Source: Leptodontidium sp. MPI-SDFR-AT-0119 (taxonomy: Eukaryota > Ascomycota > Leotiomycetes > Helotiales > Leptodontidiaceae). From it: a DNA stretch of 64,000 bases. The first letter of the stretch is position 1, and every line of letters begins with the position of its first letter. Shown in pieces: positions 24,002 to 35,924 of the stretch. The stretch is from assembly GCA_020726505.1 (NCBI GenBank), contig JAHLEZ010000013.1, forward strand, positions 1,054,001 to 1,118,000. Direction: 5' to 3'. The notes beneath the pieces were generated by a model. The model did not search any database and was not told the origin of the DNA. It saw only the letters and a program-made list of their open reading frames with translations. The translations under genes were made by a program, and so were the position numbers.

Positions 24002-24659
24002 CTTCCTGCACTATCACTTACATGGCAACATCATCGCCGAGGCGCTACAAGTCTAGATGTTGATTGGAAGTTACTCGACGAAGGCGTAGCGTTGAGGGAT
24101 CTCGATAACACACCTACACAGCACGATGTCACAGCAAATGCAAGTGGGAAGTTGGTTCACCGGAAGACAAAAGAGAGAGGGAAGTCGTTCTAGTTTACTG
24201 TATTGTGTTCATTGTTCTAGAGGTCTATGACCCAATTGTACCGACTGATCTTGTGTCTGCCTATCCTGCCCTGTTTTGCTTGTGCCAAGTAAAATCCTCA
24301 AATGCTCATAAGGCCCAAATCAAACCCAAACCCCCAAAGCGTCGCCGAATGAAATACAAGAAGAGAATCGAAAATGAAGAAAATGGAGAACAAAAAGACA
24401 AAGAAAATAAAGAAAGGTATCTAAACATAAGCCCTGCGGAAACCAACAAACGAACCTTCGGTGCTGGTGATGGCGTAACCTCGTATCGTCGTGGCTTCCA
24501 CATGAACTTTGCGCATCAGCCCGTCCATTGATTTCTGGAGTGCCGAAAATGTCCTCCGCCCCTGTATGGCCTCCCCATATCTTTCTCGATGCTCCCCTCG
24601 GTCTGTCTACACACTCTCTGGAGTACCGGCAACATCAACACACCTCGATTCCGCATCCC
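24002..24659. other. Convergent intergenic region
   Basis: 658 bp between BTA1 and the converging large low-complexity gene. Purine-rich (gaagaaaatggag-like) at 24.35-24.42 kb. Presumed 3' UTRs. Confidence 0.4.
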
Positions 24660-27600
24660 CTACCAGAATTCCAAGTCCTCCTTGTTCTCCAAGGCCAACT
24701 TCTCCATGAAGCTCATGGTGGGGCGGCTCTTCTCAGCCTCCTCCTCATCTGCTGCTCTCTCTTTCTCGACTGCCTCGCGTCTCTCCTTCTCAAGAGTAGC
24801 CCGCTTCTCCTCCAAAGCCTTGCGTCTCGCCTTCTGCTCCTCTGCCTTCTTCTCCTCCTCTAGCGCCTCTAGTCTCGCCTGCTCTATCTCCCAGGCCTCC
24901 CTACGCGCCTTCTTCTCCTGGTATATCTCGTCTGCCATCCGTTCGTTGAACTCCTTCCGGGATGGATCAGGAGCTTCTGCCATCATTGGCTTGCCATTCT
25001 GGTCGAACTTTGTGCAAACTGTAGTACTGTCAGTCAAATTCTCCTCGCGCGTTATGATGGATGCTACTTACGCTCTCCCCACCTTTCGATGTACTGCAGC
25101 ATATCCAGAGCTGCTTGAACCTCGGGATTGCCTCTGGCATCCCAGTCTTCATGTCCAACTGCATTGATATAATCCGACACGTCCCACCTGTAGGTGTAAT
25201 TTTGGTCTAGCAAGATGTCCCAAGTCAATGGGCCCTTAGGTCTGTTAAGTCCCGTAACGTCAAGTCGGTCTAGTTTTGGATAGTCCGGGAATACGGACCC
25301 CAACCACCACTTCTGCATCAGGATATTCCACGCCACTCCCTCGGGCGACGTATCCGTCATCCATTCTGGATCTTTTGGCTCTTCAGGACCATCATAGTCG
25401 TCCTCCTCCGGCTCCTCAGGAGGAGGAGGTGGTGGTGGCGTCTTCTTCTTTGTCTGCCAGAATGGCATCTTGGGAATGGGATGGCGAGCCCGCCATTCCG
25501 CCGCGTTGACATCGGTTAAAATGTCATCTTCTGGCTTTGGGACGTCGACCTCTGGGCCACCGAAATGAACGTGGCGTGAAGATGCTTCTGCGGAACTCTG
25601 GTTGGGATGTTGAAGGATGCTCTTGGGTGCCGAACTCTCCCGACTAGCTGGCTGAGCATTATCTAAAAAAGACTGCGTATTCTCTCCTCCCTGCTGAGTG
25701 GTACCAGCGGCGGGTGAGGATAAAGTCAGTCCCAACGATGGCCCCGATATTTGATCTCCTGAATGTGCGGAGGCCGAGGGTCCCGAGACGTTTTGATTGT
25801 CGTCGGGACCCTCACCAAACAGATCGTCACCATCACCAGACAGACCGAGATCGTCACCATCTCCGAAAAGGCCACCGAGATCATCGCCCTCTTCTACTAA
25901 GAGCTCCGGGAAACCCTGTTCTGTCTGGTTTTGGATCGGTCCAGCCTTTCGCATCGCTGTCTTAGGAGAGACATTGTCCAAGTTGATGTGAAGTTCCGGC
26001 TTCTTTCGATCGACTTTCGCGGATGGTACTGGCTTTGGCAGGTTGCAATTTGTGACTCTAGGAGCAATAGGTGCCTGCCGAACTGGCTGTGATAGACCAG
26101 TTGGTTGAGGAACGAAGGATGGGCCGTCGCTAGACACAGGGTTTGAGACAGCTGTGTTCTGGTTTGAAGGCGCCAATGGACCAGCGGCCTGAGCGACGAA
26201 GGGCTGTAGGTCATGAGACACAGAAAGTGGGAGAGGTGTGCCCTGATTGGGAGGTTCCTGTCCAGTTGGCCATGAAACTCCACCAAAGAACTGTGGTTGT
26301 CTCAAGAGAATCACAGTGCCCTTGTCGCCACTCGTTAGATGGTGCTCATTGTTGAAATGATCTAACACGAGGTCCCAGCCATCGCGAGTGGCGGGGAATG
26401 TGAAATGATCATAGAATATCGCGTTCTCGAGATTGATCATTAACAGACCGTCAACGCCGCTAGGTGCACCATTAGAAGCAGCAGAGTTTGGTGACACTGT
26501 CGCAGCAGATGAGGTTTGATCGGAGGCTGTGCCAGATTTCGAAGACGCACTAAGCGACTTTACGCGGAGGTTCTGTGCTAGAGCAGATATTCCACCAGAC
26601 ACAGCCCCATCCACAGCTTGATGCAATGGTTGATCACGCATCTGTGGTTGAGCTGGAGCGTTTTGGGGTCCAATTCCTGCGTTCGATGGGTATGGGCTTT
26701 GGTAAGGGCCATTTGCGATCGAGGGAGTGCTGGATCTCGAAGCATTGACCGCAGCTTGTTGATTAGCAGAAACCTTGACTCCTTGATTTCTGCTCTGATC
26801 TTGTACTTGGTGGGCAGGAGGTGGTTGCATGTTAACAGATGCACGAGAGACCACCGAAGGCGAAGGACGAGAATTTGGAGGCGGGAGGGAAGTAGACTTC
26901 TGCATAGGAGCTGAAGCCTGAAGATGAGTATTGGGTTGCATCAAATTGTCACCGTAGGTTGTATTCGGGACGTGGTGGGTGGCTGGGGTTGGTGCTGTGT
27001 TTGGTCTGCCAACATTTGGTTTCGGTGGATGTCCAGCAGGATCTTGCACATGATTGACTCCGTTCTGGGTGACATGAGTTCGGTGGGTACCAGGCATAGC
27101 TTTATTGGTTTTTGTTGAGAGATGAGAGTCAAGAACGACTCCGGTTCCATTTCCAGATGGCTGACCTTGGCGAGAAGTAGATATGGCGGCTTGGCTCATG
27201 TTGGGTGTGGGTCGAGGGATAGGAGGAGCGTTGAATCTATGTCCGTTGACCTGGGCAATTTGAGAAGTAGATATATCTGCTCTATTCATGTTGGGTGCGG
27301 CTTGATAGGTAGGAGGAACACTGGCGCTATTTGTATTGGATGATGCTTGTCGGTTGGAAAAAGAGTTGCTCATGTTGTTGTTGCCAATGTTCGGTTGCGA
27401 CAGCTGTTGTTGAGACACTCTTTGCGAAGTTCCAGTTTGATCCATCGGAGCTCTAGAGACATCTCTGTTGTTACCCTGAGCAAGCTTCTCCTTCAAGATC
27501 TTGTAGTGCTCTTGTTGTTCTTCAAGGGAGAGGGTCGACTGAGGCATGCCACTGCAAGAAGTTTCTTCCGTCTGGCCATCACTTCGCTGGAGCGGATTCA

Positions 27601-29680
27601 AATTTGGAGGAGTGACCCGGGGATAATTTTGCAGCAAACTGTTAGCGTCTTGCTTGATGCTCTCGTAGTATCCTTGCATCTGCTGCAACTGTTGTGCATC
27701 CAAACGACCGTTCTGAGAGTTAGAGAGAGCTTGGTAATTGAGTTTGAGTCTGCGAATCTCCTCCTCTGGAGTTCTACCGCCGTGATCTCTCTGGTATTGC
27801 TTTAAGAGTATTGGGTTGTAGACTAGTCCAGAGCTAGGATTGGCCATTGCGGCCTGCACGTTTGTGGCCGAGGCTGCTGGGTTTTCCACGAACTGGGGGC
27901 GGGGTTGGGAATTGGAGGTGAAATGTGGCTTGTGTGGAGTGCCTCGCGATGACTGCATGATATGCTTCTGTGGAGTTCTACGAGTATTTCCGCTGTTGCG
28001 TACATTGCCTTGCATGGATGGTCGTTGGATCACTGTGGCGCTATTGACTTGTCCTCCTGAACCCGCCATCATTGTTGCATCAGGACTGTCCTGCTTTTGA
28101 CGCTTGTGAGGGTTCATGGTGTTGCTTGGTCCTTCAACGGACGACATCTGGGTACGTGCTGGCTCTTCTTCTTGGTTCTTGCGCTTTGCCCCTGTCTGAG
28201 TTGCTGCGATTCCCATCCCAACCTGATTTTGAGGCTCAGTTCGAGAGGCAGAAGCAGACTTCGCAAGTGGGGGAGGCACGAGGCTCAAGAGTTCTGGATC
28301 GAAGAATGTCTCCTCTTCGTCAAAATCGAAAGCATCTTTGGGACGACGGGTCTTTGAAGACGAATGGTTTTGAGTGTTCTGAGCTCCTGCAGACTTCTTG
28401 GGTGTTGCGTGTTGTCGACTGCTGGTAACAGCTCTGGTGGTGCTATTTCCCATATTCTCCATACCATTGACATTTCTCATCATACTCTGAAGATCTTGCT
28501 CACCGATCATATCTTGGTGCGAACCGGGTTGGTTGCTGTGAGTATATCCATTGCTACCTGACACATTCTTTGGGTAATTTGGAAGACCATGGTTGGAAAC
28601 AGCTGTTCTGGCGGTATTGATTGCGAGGTTTGGGTTGTTGGAAAATTCGGTCGTAGTCGGAAGACCGTTGAAGGGTTGCTGAACTTGTGGTGGACCCTGG
28701 GGAGGGTTTCCCTTTTGAAGCTGAGCGTAAATATTCTGCATAACACTGCTGTGGGGATTAAGAGCTGCACCCTGGCCCAAACCAACTCTACCGCCGTTGT
28801 GGAATCCTCCAATGACTTGTTGAGTCTGCCCGCTCATGAATTGAGCCATCGGGTTGTTCGTAGCGGCTTGTATTTGGCCATTCAGCGGCTGAGCATATTG
28901 CTGATGCATGTGCTGAACAAATGCAGGGTTGTTCATCGTGTATGGGTTAATTGCGTGCTGCTCTTGACCATGTCCGGCGATGTTGTTTTGTCTGTTTGTG
29001 GATGATCGGTGCATACTTTGGTGCGCAACACCATGATCATCGTTATCGATGGTGCGAGGGTTGTAATTGCTTGTGCCTGGGGTGGAAGCAGCATATTGAT
29101 GACCTTCGCGACCAGCAAATGAACCCTCTGAATAAGTGTGGGGACCAGGGATGTTGTACGAGGAGTTCATGTCGGCGACAGCATCTCTCAAATTGTGACC
29201 TGGGGCCGAAGAAGACGCGGAAGGGAGCATGTTCAGCGGCCGTGGGTTTTCGAAACCAGCAGCCATGGAGTCACCTACAACGGGACGGCGCGTTTGGGTA
29301 TCAGGGTCGAATGACGAAGCAACGGAGGTAGCTGGTGAACCCATGCGCACATGGTCCATCGCATTCTGCATTCCTGCCGACAGCTGCGAGCCTTTCGTGG
29401 GTTTCTTCTTCTTCTTGACACCGCCGCCTTGGACTTGGTTGTTTGGGAGTCTGGTAAACAGTGTCAGAAGATTGCATGGGTGATTCAGGGCCACGATGAC
29501 TTACGCTGGATCTTCGTAGTTAGAAAGGACGTACTTGACGCCTCCCACATTGAAGTCTTTTCCTTGACGAGGGAACCGGACATACAGTTCAGCGGCGATT
29601 TCACTACCAGTCTTGCCATTCTTTTTGGCTGCATGGATGAACGAAATCCATTCCTCCTTCCACTTGGCGGTTCCGACCAT
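24660..29680 (-). CDS. Large Q/N/S/P-rich protein with HTH-like N-terminus, uncharacterised
   Basis: 1,637 residues in three exons: 29680-29505, 29450-25072 and 25018-24660 (introns of 54 and 53 nt, GTAAGT donors). The N-terminal 60 residues (WKEEWISFIHAAKKNG, EIAAELYVRFP, VGGVKYVLSNYEDP) form a compact, helix-rich, possibly helix-turn-helix unit. A Lys run follows, then more than 900 residues rich in Gln, Asn, Ser and Pro with few hydrophobics. A second folded island lies at about 1055-1125 (LLMINLENAIFYDHFTFP, GWDLVLDHFNNEHH). Acidic G/D repeats (DLGGLFGDGDDLGLSGDGDD) and a polyproline run come next, then a Trp-rich conserved region (about 1400-1515: WMTDTSPEGVAWNIL, PLTWDILLDQNYTY), and finally a charged single-helix or coiled coil (about 1535-1625). 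I do not recognise the family; a nuclear scaffold or condensate-forming role is inference. Confidence 0.85.
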
Positions 29681-30675
29681 TTTTGCGGTAGGTTATGGAG
29701 AGTTTCAGTGTGTTGTTAGTGTCGTAGATGGGGGATGGGGATGTGTCGTAAAGAAAGGGGCTTGAGGGTGTGGCAGGTTGTGGCAGAGGGGTTTTCGTAA
29801 AGAGAGCGATTCGTAGGAAGGTAAAGATCGATGTCGAAGGTGAGTGGGTGATATTCGTCGCGGCGAACACAGTAGATAGATATCGTCGATCTCGTTTTGC
29901 TCCAGAGCAAATGCAAGATGCGAGTATGTAGTGTACAAGACAGCTGTTTGCCGGGGGTCTTTTGTGTTGTTCGTGAACTTGCGCGTTTCGTTCGTGGTGT
30001 TGGTTGTGTTACGGGGATGAAGTCGAGGTCGAGGAGGAGGGGACTATTTGCGAGCGCGACGAGGCTGTGATAAGCGAGCCTTCCTTTGTCGAGGACTCGA
30101 GATATTGTGCTCGACGAATCACGGGATCTTTCGGTCTTGATTCACCACTGGAGGGGAAATTCCTAGAATGAATTTGCAGCGAAGCTGGGCGCAAGTAGGA
30201 AGTCGAGTCAAACTCGGCGCTGGCGTCGAGTAAAAGGTGTAATGATAGCAACGCGGGCGACGCGAAAGCTGAAGACAGCACTGCAGTAAATGATCGCAAC
30301 AATAATGAAAAGAATGCAGAGAACGCTGAATCGCAGGATGAGTCTTTGGGCAAAGTTCATGCTTTGGAAAGGCGTGCCTTGAAGAACTCCAGATGGCGTT
30401 GTGACGAACGCTATTGCGCAAATGTTTTGATGAAAGGCTTCGCAGGAGATGTTGTGATCAAACGCAGACTGGATCAAATCCAAGCAAAAGAAAGAACGAA
30501 CGGCGTGTAATGAAAAACCTGGGACGAGTTGTCTTTGAGGTGTGTGAATTTATTGGACTTTAGGTCGCACCCGTCGAAACAAAGTCCTTTTATCTCCCAC
30601 CAATATTGAATTTCAACAAGAGCACCGGTCACGTTCCATCCATTCACAGTCTGTTCAAAATTAGGCATTGGTAGT
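29681..30675. other. Intergenic region between RRG1-like gene and large Q/N-rich gene
   Basis: About 1 kb, both flanking genes on the minus strand. It should contain the 5' leader and promoter of the large gene. Minus-strand sequence just upstream of the start is pyrimidine-rich. No gene supported. Confidence 0.4.
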
Positions 30676-31905
30676 TTAGAATGAATTCGAGCCATCAAAG
30701 CCAATATCGACATCTGTGCGACGCCATATTGTCCACTGGACTTGGACCTCATCCTTAGACTGCCAGTCATCCTTGAAGGTTTCGTGATCCTGGTATACAA
30801 CACAGAAGCCCGTATTTTCCAGTATGGTCGAGAAGCGCAGAGCCATACGTTTGGTGTGAGAATCACGCAGAGGAATAGCTACCAGAGCCCTTGACTCTGT
30901 GCCCTCCTTCAAGAACCGCTTTACCATCTTTGCAACAAGTTCCGGATGTTCATGATCGTACATCGGATCTGCTGCTATGACCAACTGTGCTTATTAGTGG
31001 AGACTGGGTAAAGAGAGTAGCAGAAGTACCTCGAATTCTTTGCTTCCCAATGATGGCAAGGCTTCTCGAGCATTTGTCCAGTCTAGTACGTCACCAGAGA
31101 TCCAGCCACCCAAGCCACTCACTGTCATAACGTTCTTGTTGATGTTGAAGATCATGTTTTCTTGTATGTCCTCCAGGTCTGTAAGAAGCACGTTCGATTT
31201 CCATACCGCGGCAGCAGCCATGCCAACCTGCAACTGTCAGCACATATCCAAGCCAGGAGGTAGTGGGACAGATGTGCTTTTGGGACCGTCGCAGAAAATC
31301 AACAAGAATTGATCGGACTACTCACCAGACCCGTACCTGCGCCTAGTTCTAGAACTTTGGGATGGTTTGAGTGTGTCTCATTATTAATTATAGGGCCGAG
31401 GTATTCAGAACCGATATACTCTAACTTTTTGGCGAGGACATAGGAAGTGCCCCAAGTCTTCAGTCCAATCTGATCTCCCGTAAGTGGAGGCTCACGAATG
31501 TCAAACCTGATTTCTGGCAGATTGAGTGACTTTGGAATGACCCAAGTACGAGTCATTTCACCTGCAGCTACATTGCGTAAGCAAATCTACGTTTTGCAAA
31601 TGGGGAAATGAATTACCAGATCGGCCACAGCGTTCAGACATCCTGCTGCTAGCCTCCGAAATCAGCTTTTCTTTCTGATCATCAACTGACAGCACGGCAC
31701 CAGCATCGTCTTTCATGTCTTGGAGCCATTCGAATTCGCTCATGATGACCGAGATCAAGAATGCGTTGGCGGTTGCATCGCCTTCGGGGTAGGTAACTTC
31801 AGGAACGGCTGTTGCATCCCATGATGATGGCTTCAATTGAAGAGACTCGAGAGCTTTTAAAATTGTATTGTATGAGGGGTTCCGTCGAAGACTGGGAAGG
31901 TCCAT
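30676..31905 (-). CDS. Protein-lysine methyltransferase of the Rrg1/Efm2 type (Methyltransferase_16)
   Basis: 345 residues in four exons: 31905-31617, 31567-31326, 31227-31030 and 30984-30676; GT-AG introns of 49, 98, 45 nt. Class I SAM-binding motif VLELGAGTGLVGMAAA (about 168-183) spans the exon 2/3 junction; the acidic motif LLTDLEDIQENMIFNI follows, then the post-II LVIAADPMYDHEHPELV (about 244-260), a signature of the Rrg1/YBR271W branch of the seven-beta-strand lysine methyltransferases. KTWGTSYVLAKKLEYIG upstream is the usual family helix. In yeast the homologue Efm2 methylates a lysine of translation elongation factor 2; in fission yeast Rrg1 was described as a glucose-repressed gene product. 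The exact substrate here is inference. Divergent from NPR2 over 562 bp. Confidence 0.88.
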
Positions 31906-32467
31906 GATGTTGAAATAGTACTGAAGTTGTAGTCGGCGGGAGGCTTCAAGATTTGCTCCCGATTTGAGCAGGGACGGACCGGAAGAGACCTATGCTATAT
32001 AAGCCTCCTGATAGTTTACGGCTACAGGGCATCGACGAACAGATATCAACCGGGCTATGTGCTTAGGAAAAGATTCGGGGAGAAAGAAGAACTAACACCC
32101 AGTCACGTGTCGTTAGAAACAAAATTTAGAGTCTCAAGGTGACTCAAGAAGTCCAAAAGAGAGGCCAAAATTAAAGCTCGCGAGAACTGAACCTAACACC
32201 TTGCTATGCTGCCGATGTCTATGTCTGTCTATGTGAAGGAGGGAGGTTTGTTAAAGTGTCAAAGTGAAGAAATTGACATGTCGTCAGCCCAACCAATCAT
32301 CGGCAAGCTCCGGGCCGACAAAAAGCGGCTCCACTCTGAACCTCAGACGAAAGTGTTCTGGTTTTCGGACAACCTTAGAACACCAACATCTGGATTGCGC
32401 AGTATATGGAATTTTCCAGTATATTGGCAGCCGGTATCAAGACAGCGCCCTTTCATAGCAGGCCACG
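31906..32467. promoter_or_regulatory. Divergent promoter region, methyltransferase/NPR2
   Basis: 562 bp between start codons. It carries several ATGs upstream of NPR2, including a 117-codon frame (32206-32559) that overlaps the NPR2 start in another frame and could act as a uORF if transcription begins that far upstream. Confidence 0.45.
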
Positions 32468-33791
32468 ATGATTCAAGGCATCTTTTTCGCCCGCTTTTTG
32501 TCGGAACAAGGCAAGTCACTCTTCCCACGCCATCGACGTCCAGCATCCCATCATTCTAATATCGTGAAGGCACCAAAGTAGTGCACCAAAGCCCGCCAGG
32601 ATGCATCGTAGCAGAACCAGACGTCGATAAGCCTCGACTCTTTGACTTTGAGACCATGGCTGAATACATCATCCCGAGACAGGCTTTCTGCAACCGCTTC
32701 GTCACGATTTGTGAGCCAGAGAACAAGTATCGCATCTTAGGTCACCCTGTGTGTATCAAGGACGAGAAGTATGCGCGAAATGAATTCATGTTCAACTTCT
32801 GCATCGTCTTGGGTGTAGAGGTTGATAAGACTCCGTATGAAGCTGTGGTTCGACGATTGGCGAGCACGTTCACTGAGATGGAGGTCCAGAATGAGTACTT
32901 GAGTCAAGAAGACTACTCGAATTCTCAAGAACGACGATCAATTGCGGCTCTGATTGAGATTATCAAAGAAGATTTGAATAATTACAATGAGTGCATGATA
33001 CCAGTTGGTGGGTCTTCCGGTCAGGCGGGTGAACTTGGCTCACAATTCCAGATGACGCAAATACAATCAACATGAAGTTGTTCCCAAACCATAGACATCC
33101 ACCCCCGGTCAAGTCGTGGCATGTGCCAATCTCGACTATGAAGTTCTCAGAGATCATGGACGACACATGGGATTTGACGATGAAGAAAGTGATCAAGCAG
33201 ATTGATGGCATCAAAGACGTTCGAAGGATTGCTCATGACGCCGATGTGGCTCTCGGCTTGACCAAAATTGCCCTCCAGCATCTTCTTTACTATGATTCCA
33301 TCCTCATGCTCGACCTCTTCCTCTTTGGGAACATATACGCTCCAACGCCTGAAGTCAATGACTTCCTAGCGGACAGAGATGGCATGCAAGATGAGTGCGC
33401 CAATTACGTTTACATAAACGGACCCCGCCTCCCCAATTTCTATCTTTGCCGCCTCTTCACCTCCCTCGCCACATCCCGAACCGTCAAGGAATGGCTGAAG
33501 CTTCATAACGATCAAGGATTTCCAGTCCTGAACTTCGTTGATGTCCGACGCTTCATCCAGTTCGGAATTATCAAAGGCCTCATATACCGAGTGCAGAAGT
33601 ATGCTGTTTCGCCTGCATACATCTCTTCCCTGGTTTCTGGGCAAACCAAAGTTGCTGGTGATAATATCATGCAGAAGTACTTGGACGGTTGTCATTCTTT
33701 TGATCAAATCACAACCGAGAACAACCTTGCCGAAGCCAAGATCAGAGAGCAATTACGGAAGTTTCCGGATTTTGATACGATTTATCGATGA
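32468..33791 (+). CDS. NPR2: Nitrogen permease regulator 2 homologue (SEACIT/GATOR1 subunit)
   Basis: 406 residues in three exons: 32468-32510, 32570-33007 and 33052-33791. Exon 1 encodes MIQGIFFARFLSEQ, the typical NPR2 longin-domain start. Its intron is GC-AG (aag|gcaagt at 32511, 59 nt, TCTAAT branch-like site) and joins to GTKVVHQSPPGC; no GT donor gives this conserved join. Further family blocks are YIIPRQAFCNRFVTI, RNEFMFNFCIVLG, NECMIPVDDANTINMKLFP and PPPVKSWHVPI. The C-terminal part ends in GCHSFDQITTENNL and a helical tail. Npr2 with Npr3 and Iml1/Depdc5 forms the GTPase-activating complex that inhibits TORC1 when amino acids or nitrogen are scarce, at the vacuole. The protein is at the short end for the family. 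Start and both splice joins are well supported. Confidence 0.95.
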
Positions 33792-35330
33792 TGGGTGAGG
33801 CATTATGATGGGAGCGTTGACTGAAAGTTCGCGATGGATACCAATTTTTTATTTTGGAAACTCTGGAGCTTTCAAAGGAAAGTTCTAGACCAAATGCTCG
33901 GGCATGGGCACTTTTTGGGCCGCTGGATCTGTCCGTTACCAACCTTTTGGCAAAAGATCATACAGAAAAGTCATTGATCGGCGAGAGAGGCACCCGAAAT
34001 GGCCCCAGATCGGGTTCCGCCATGCACGAACAGGACTCTCGGAAAGTACGAGGTATCCGATCCTCTAATATTTGTCAAGACCACCCAGCCCTATCCAGTT
34101 CTGCAAATTGCAGGCGATTTGGGAGCGCGGAGCCTCATTTTAGGTTTTGGGAATGGCGATGCGGGCGGGGTATTTCCCATGCGAATGCTGAACCCCGCTT
34201 CGATCTCGCCTCATCCATTGACCGTCGTCTGGTACTCGTTCGAAGCTATGAACCTTCTCCTGAACACGATGCCAGTACAACGTCGTCTATTAGCTAAATT
34301 CTTATAATGAACACGATCATCACTTTGTAGCTCTCACAGTTCAGTACTTTCAGGTGACCAGCCATGCAAGAGGGTAAAAAATGCCACCTGCTTCAGGGTT
34401 CTGCCTAGTACAATGCCCTCAAAAAAAGATGCACCTCGTGGACGATACCTCATCACGCTCAATCCCGGGCCCCCGCCTCATTTGCTCCAATCCAGGTCAT
34501 AGCAACGATGCCCACTCCAAAGAGCAACTGTCAAATTTGTCAATACTTGGGGATGATGTGCGCCAATGCTGCCAGAGTGAACACGCTTTGGCTCTCATCT
34601 CCTGTACTTCAAACAGCCCAATCTCCCAATCTAAGGTCTTCAGTGGACTCGTTTGGAATGCGGACGCCTGGTCGTAGCTGCAGACATCCTTACCCAAGCC
34701 ATAACCCTTGCTACCTTGTGGCCTCGCAACATTCGGATCTATATTACATTTGAACTTTCACCATTCAGTGGCTCTTGATCTCACAATGCAAGCATGGGAA
34801 TCTGTGGATCGGCCTCGGAGTCAGAAAACTTCATCACAGTCCAAATTAACACAAAGTTTTCATTGTTCAACCACCACTTGAAGTATATCGTCATATCAAG
34901 TCCAGTCCTCTCGCATCCGTATTCCCAATCCCGAGGATTGAACTCTGGCATTGACTCAATCCAGTCGAACGCTCACCAGTTACTTCACTTGGCACCTACC
35001 AGCCGTTCAAGATCACAAATCCGATCCGAGAAGCTATTCCAAGACGCTTTACCCGACTGAGATATCTACTAAGTTGCTGTACTAATGAGATGAAAATTCA
35101 AGATTTTCACTTTTTCCAGGACACCGTGATATCATCTCGTCTACGTAATCATGAGACTCGAGATCATCAAGTCGATCTCCAGCTCTTGATAGGGCCAGGA
35201 AGCTTCACGAATGTCTATATAATACTCCTCCAGTATCACCCTTTCTGATTTCTCTCTTCATCCTCAAGTCTCAAGATCATAGCACTGCAATTCCACCCAA
35301 AATCACCCTCTGCTCAGCCTATCATTCAAC
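33792..35330. other. Intergenic region without recognised gene
   Basis: About 1.5 kb. Several short frames exist on the plus strand (33854-34297 and 34381-34677), none with family resemblance or good composition. The right end carries the promoter of the secreted-protein gene at 35331. Confidence 0.4.
35216..35224 (+). promoter_or_regulatory. TATA box (TATATAATA)
   Basis: Lies 115 bp upstream of the ATG of the small secreted protein at 35331, similar to the spacing seen at the second secreted-protein gene (39040). Confidence 0.55.
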
Positions 35331-35924
35331 ATGCGTTTCCAAACCATCATCATCTGCCTGGTCGCCGCTGGCTCCTCACCTCTTTCATTGCCTCACCCGT
35401 AAGTCTACCTCCACTTCACAATATTAAGTGTACTCATACATAGTCAGGCACTGATTGATGCCCTCACAGATCGTGAGGCTTTGCTTCTCCCAACCATAGA
35501 TGATCTGGCTGTTGTATCAACCAAGCGAGACGAGGAGGTTTCTCTATCATCCCTCGATGCCACTCTTCACGAAGCAGGGAACGACTACGGGAAAATCGGG
35601 GATGGCAATGGCCGCAATAGAAACCAGGGAGGCAAAGGGAACCGCGGCAACATCGGCAAACGTGGAAAGGGGAAGTGTTACGGCGATGCTTTCCCAGAAG
35701 TCTACAACGACATCGCCATCAAGAGCCGTGCCTCTGTCGACGAGAAGGCAGATGTTGAAACCATGAAGCGTGAGGAAAGCGAAGATACCAGCCCCGATAA
35801 GTTGCAGACAGACACTCCATTATGGGGTTACTGCAGACGTGGTCTCGATGTCGTCGATACAACTGGTCTTTGCTGCAAGCGAGGTCTTGATAGTATTGGG
35901 GCTTGCTGCCGCGGATGGTATTGA
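35331..35924 (+). CDS. Small secreted Gly/Arg/Cys-containing protein, candidate Kex2-processed precursor
   Basis: 182 residues from exons 35331-35398 and 35444-35924 (45-nt intron, GTAAGT donor, CATAG acceptor; only this acceptor avoids an immediate stop). The N-terminus MRFQTIIICLVAAGSSPLSL is a signal peptide. The mature region has dibasic sites at TKR-DEEV, GKR-GKGK, MKR-EES, CRR-GLD and CKR-GLD, matching the Kex2 protease. A Gly/Asn/Arg-rich block (GDGNGRNRNQGGKGNRG) precedes an acidic linker, and the C-terminus contains two related units, YCRRGLDVVDTTGLC and CCKRGLDSIGACC, ending RGWY. There is no recognised family; secretion and peptide release are inference. No modifying enzymes of a peptide natural-product cluster lie nearby. 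The gene shares architecture with the gene at 39140. It could be an effector or a cell-wall or signalling peptide precursor. Confidence 0.75.

Noticed and set aside
33854..34297. 147-codon open frame downstream of NPR2
   Set aside because: No family resemblance; overlapping frames are equally long.
35331..35924. Dikaritin-type RiPP cluster
   Set aside because: No UstY-type (DUF3328) or other tailoring enzyme nearby; only the Kex2-site pattern fits.
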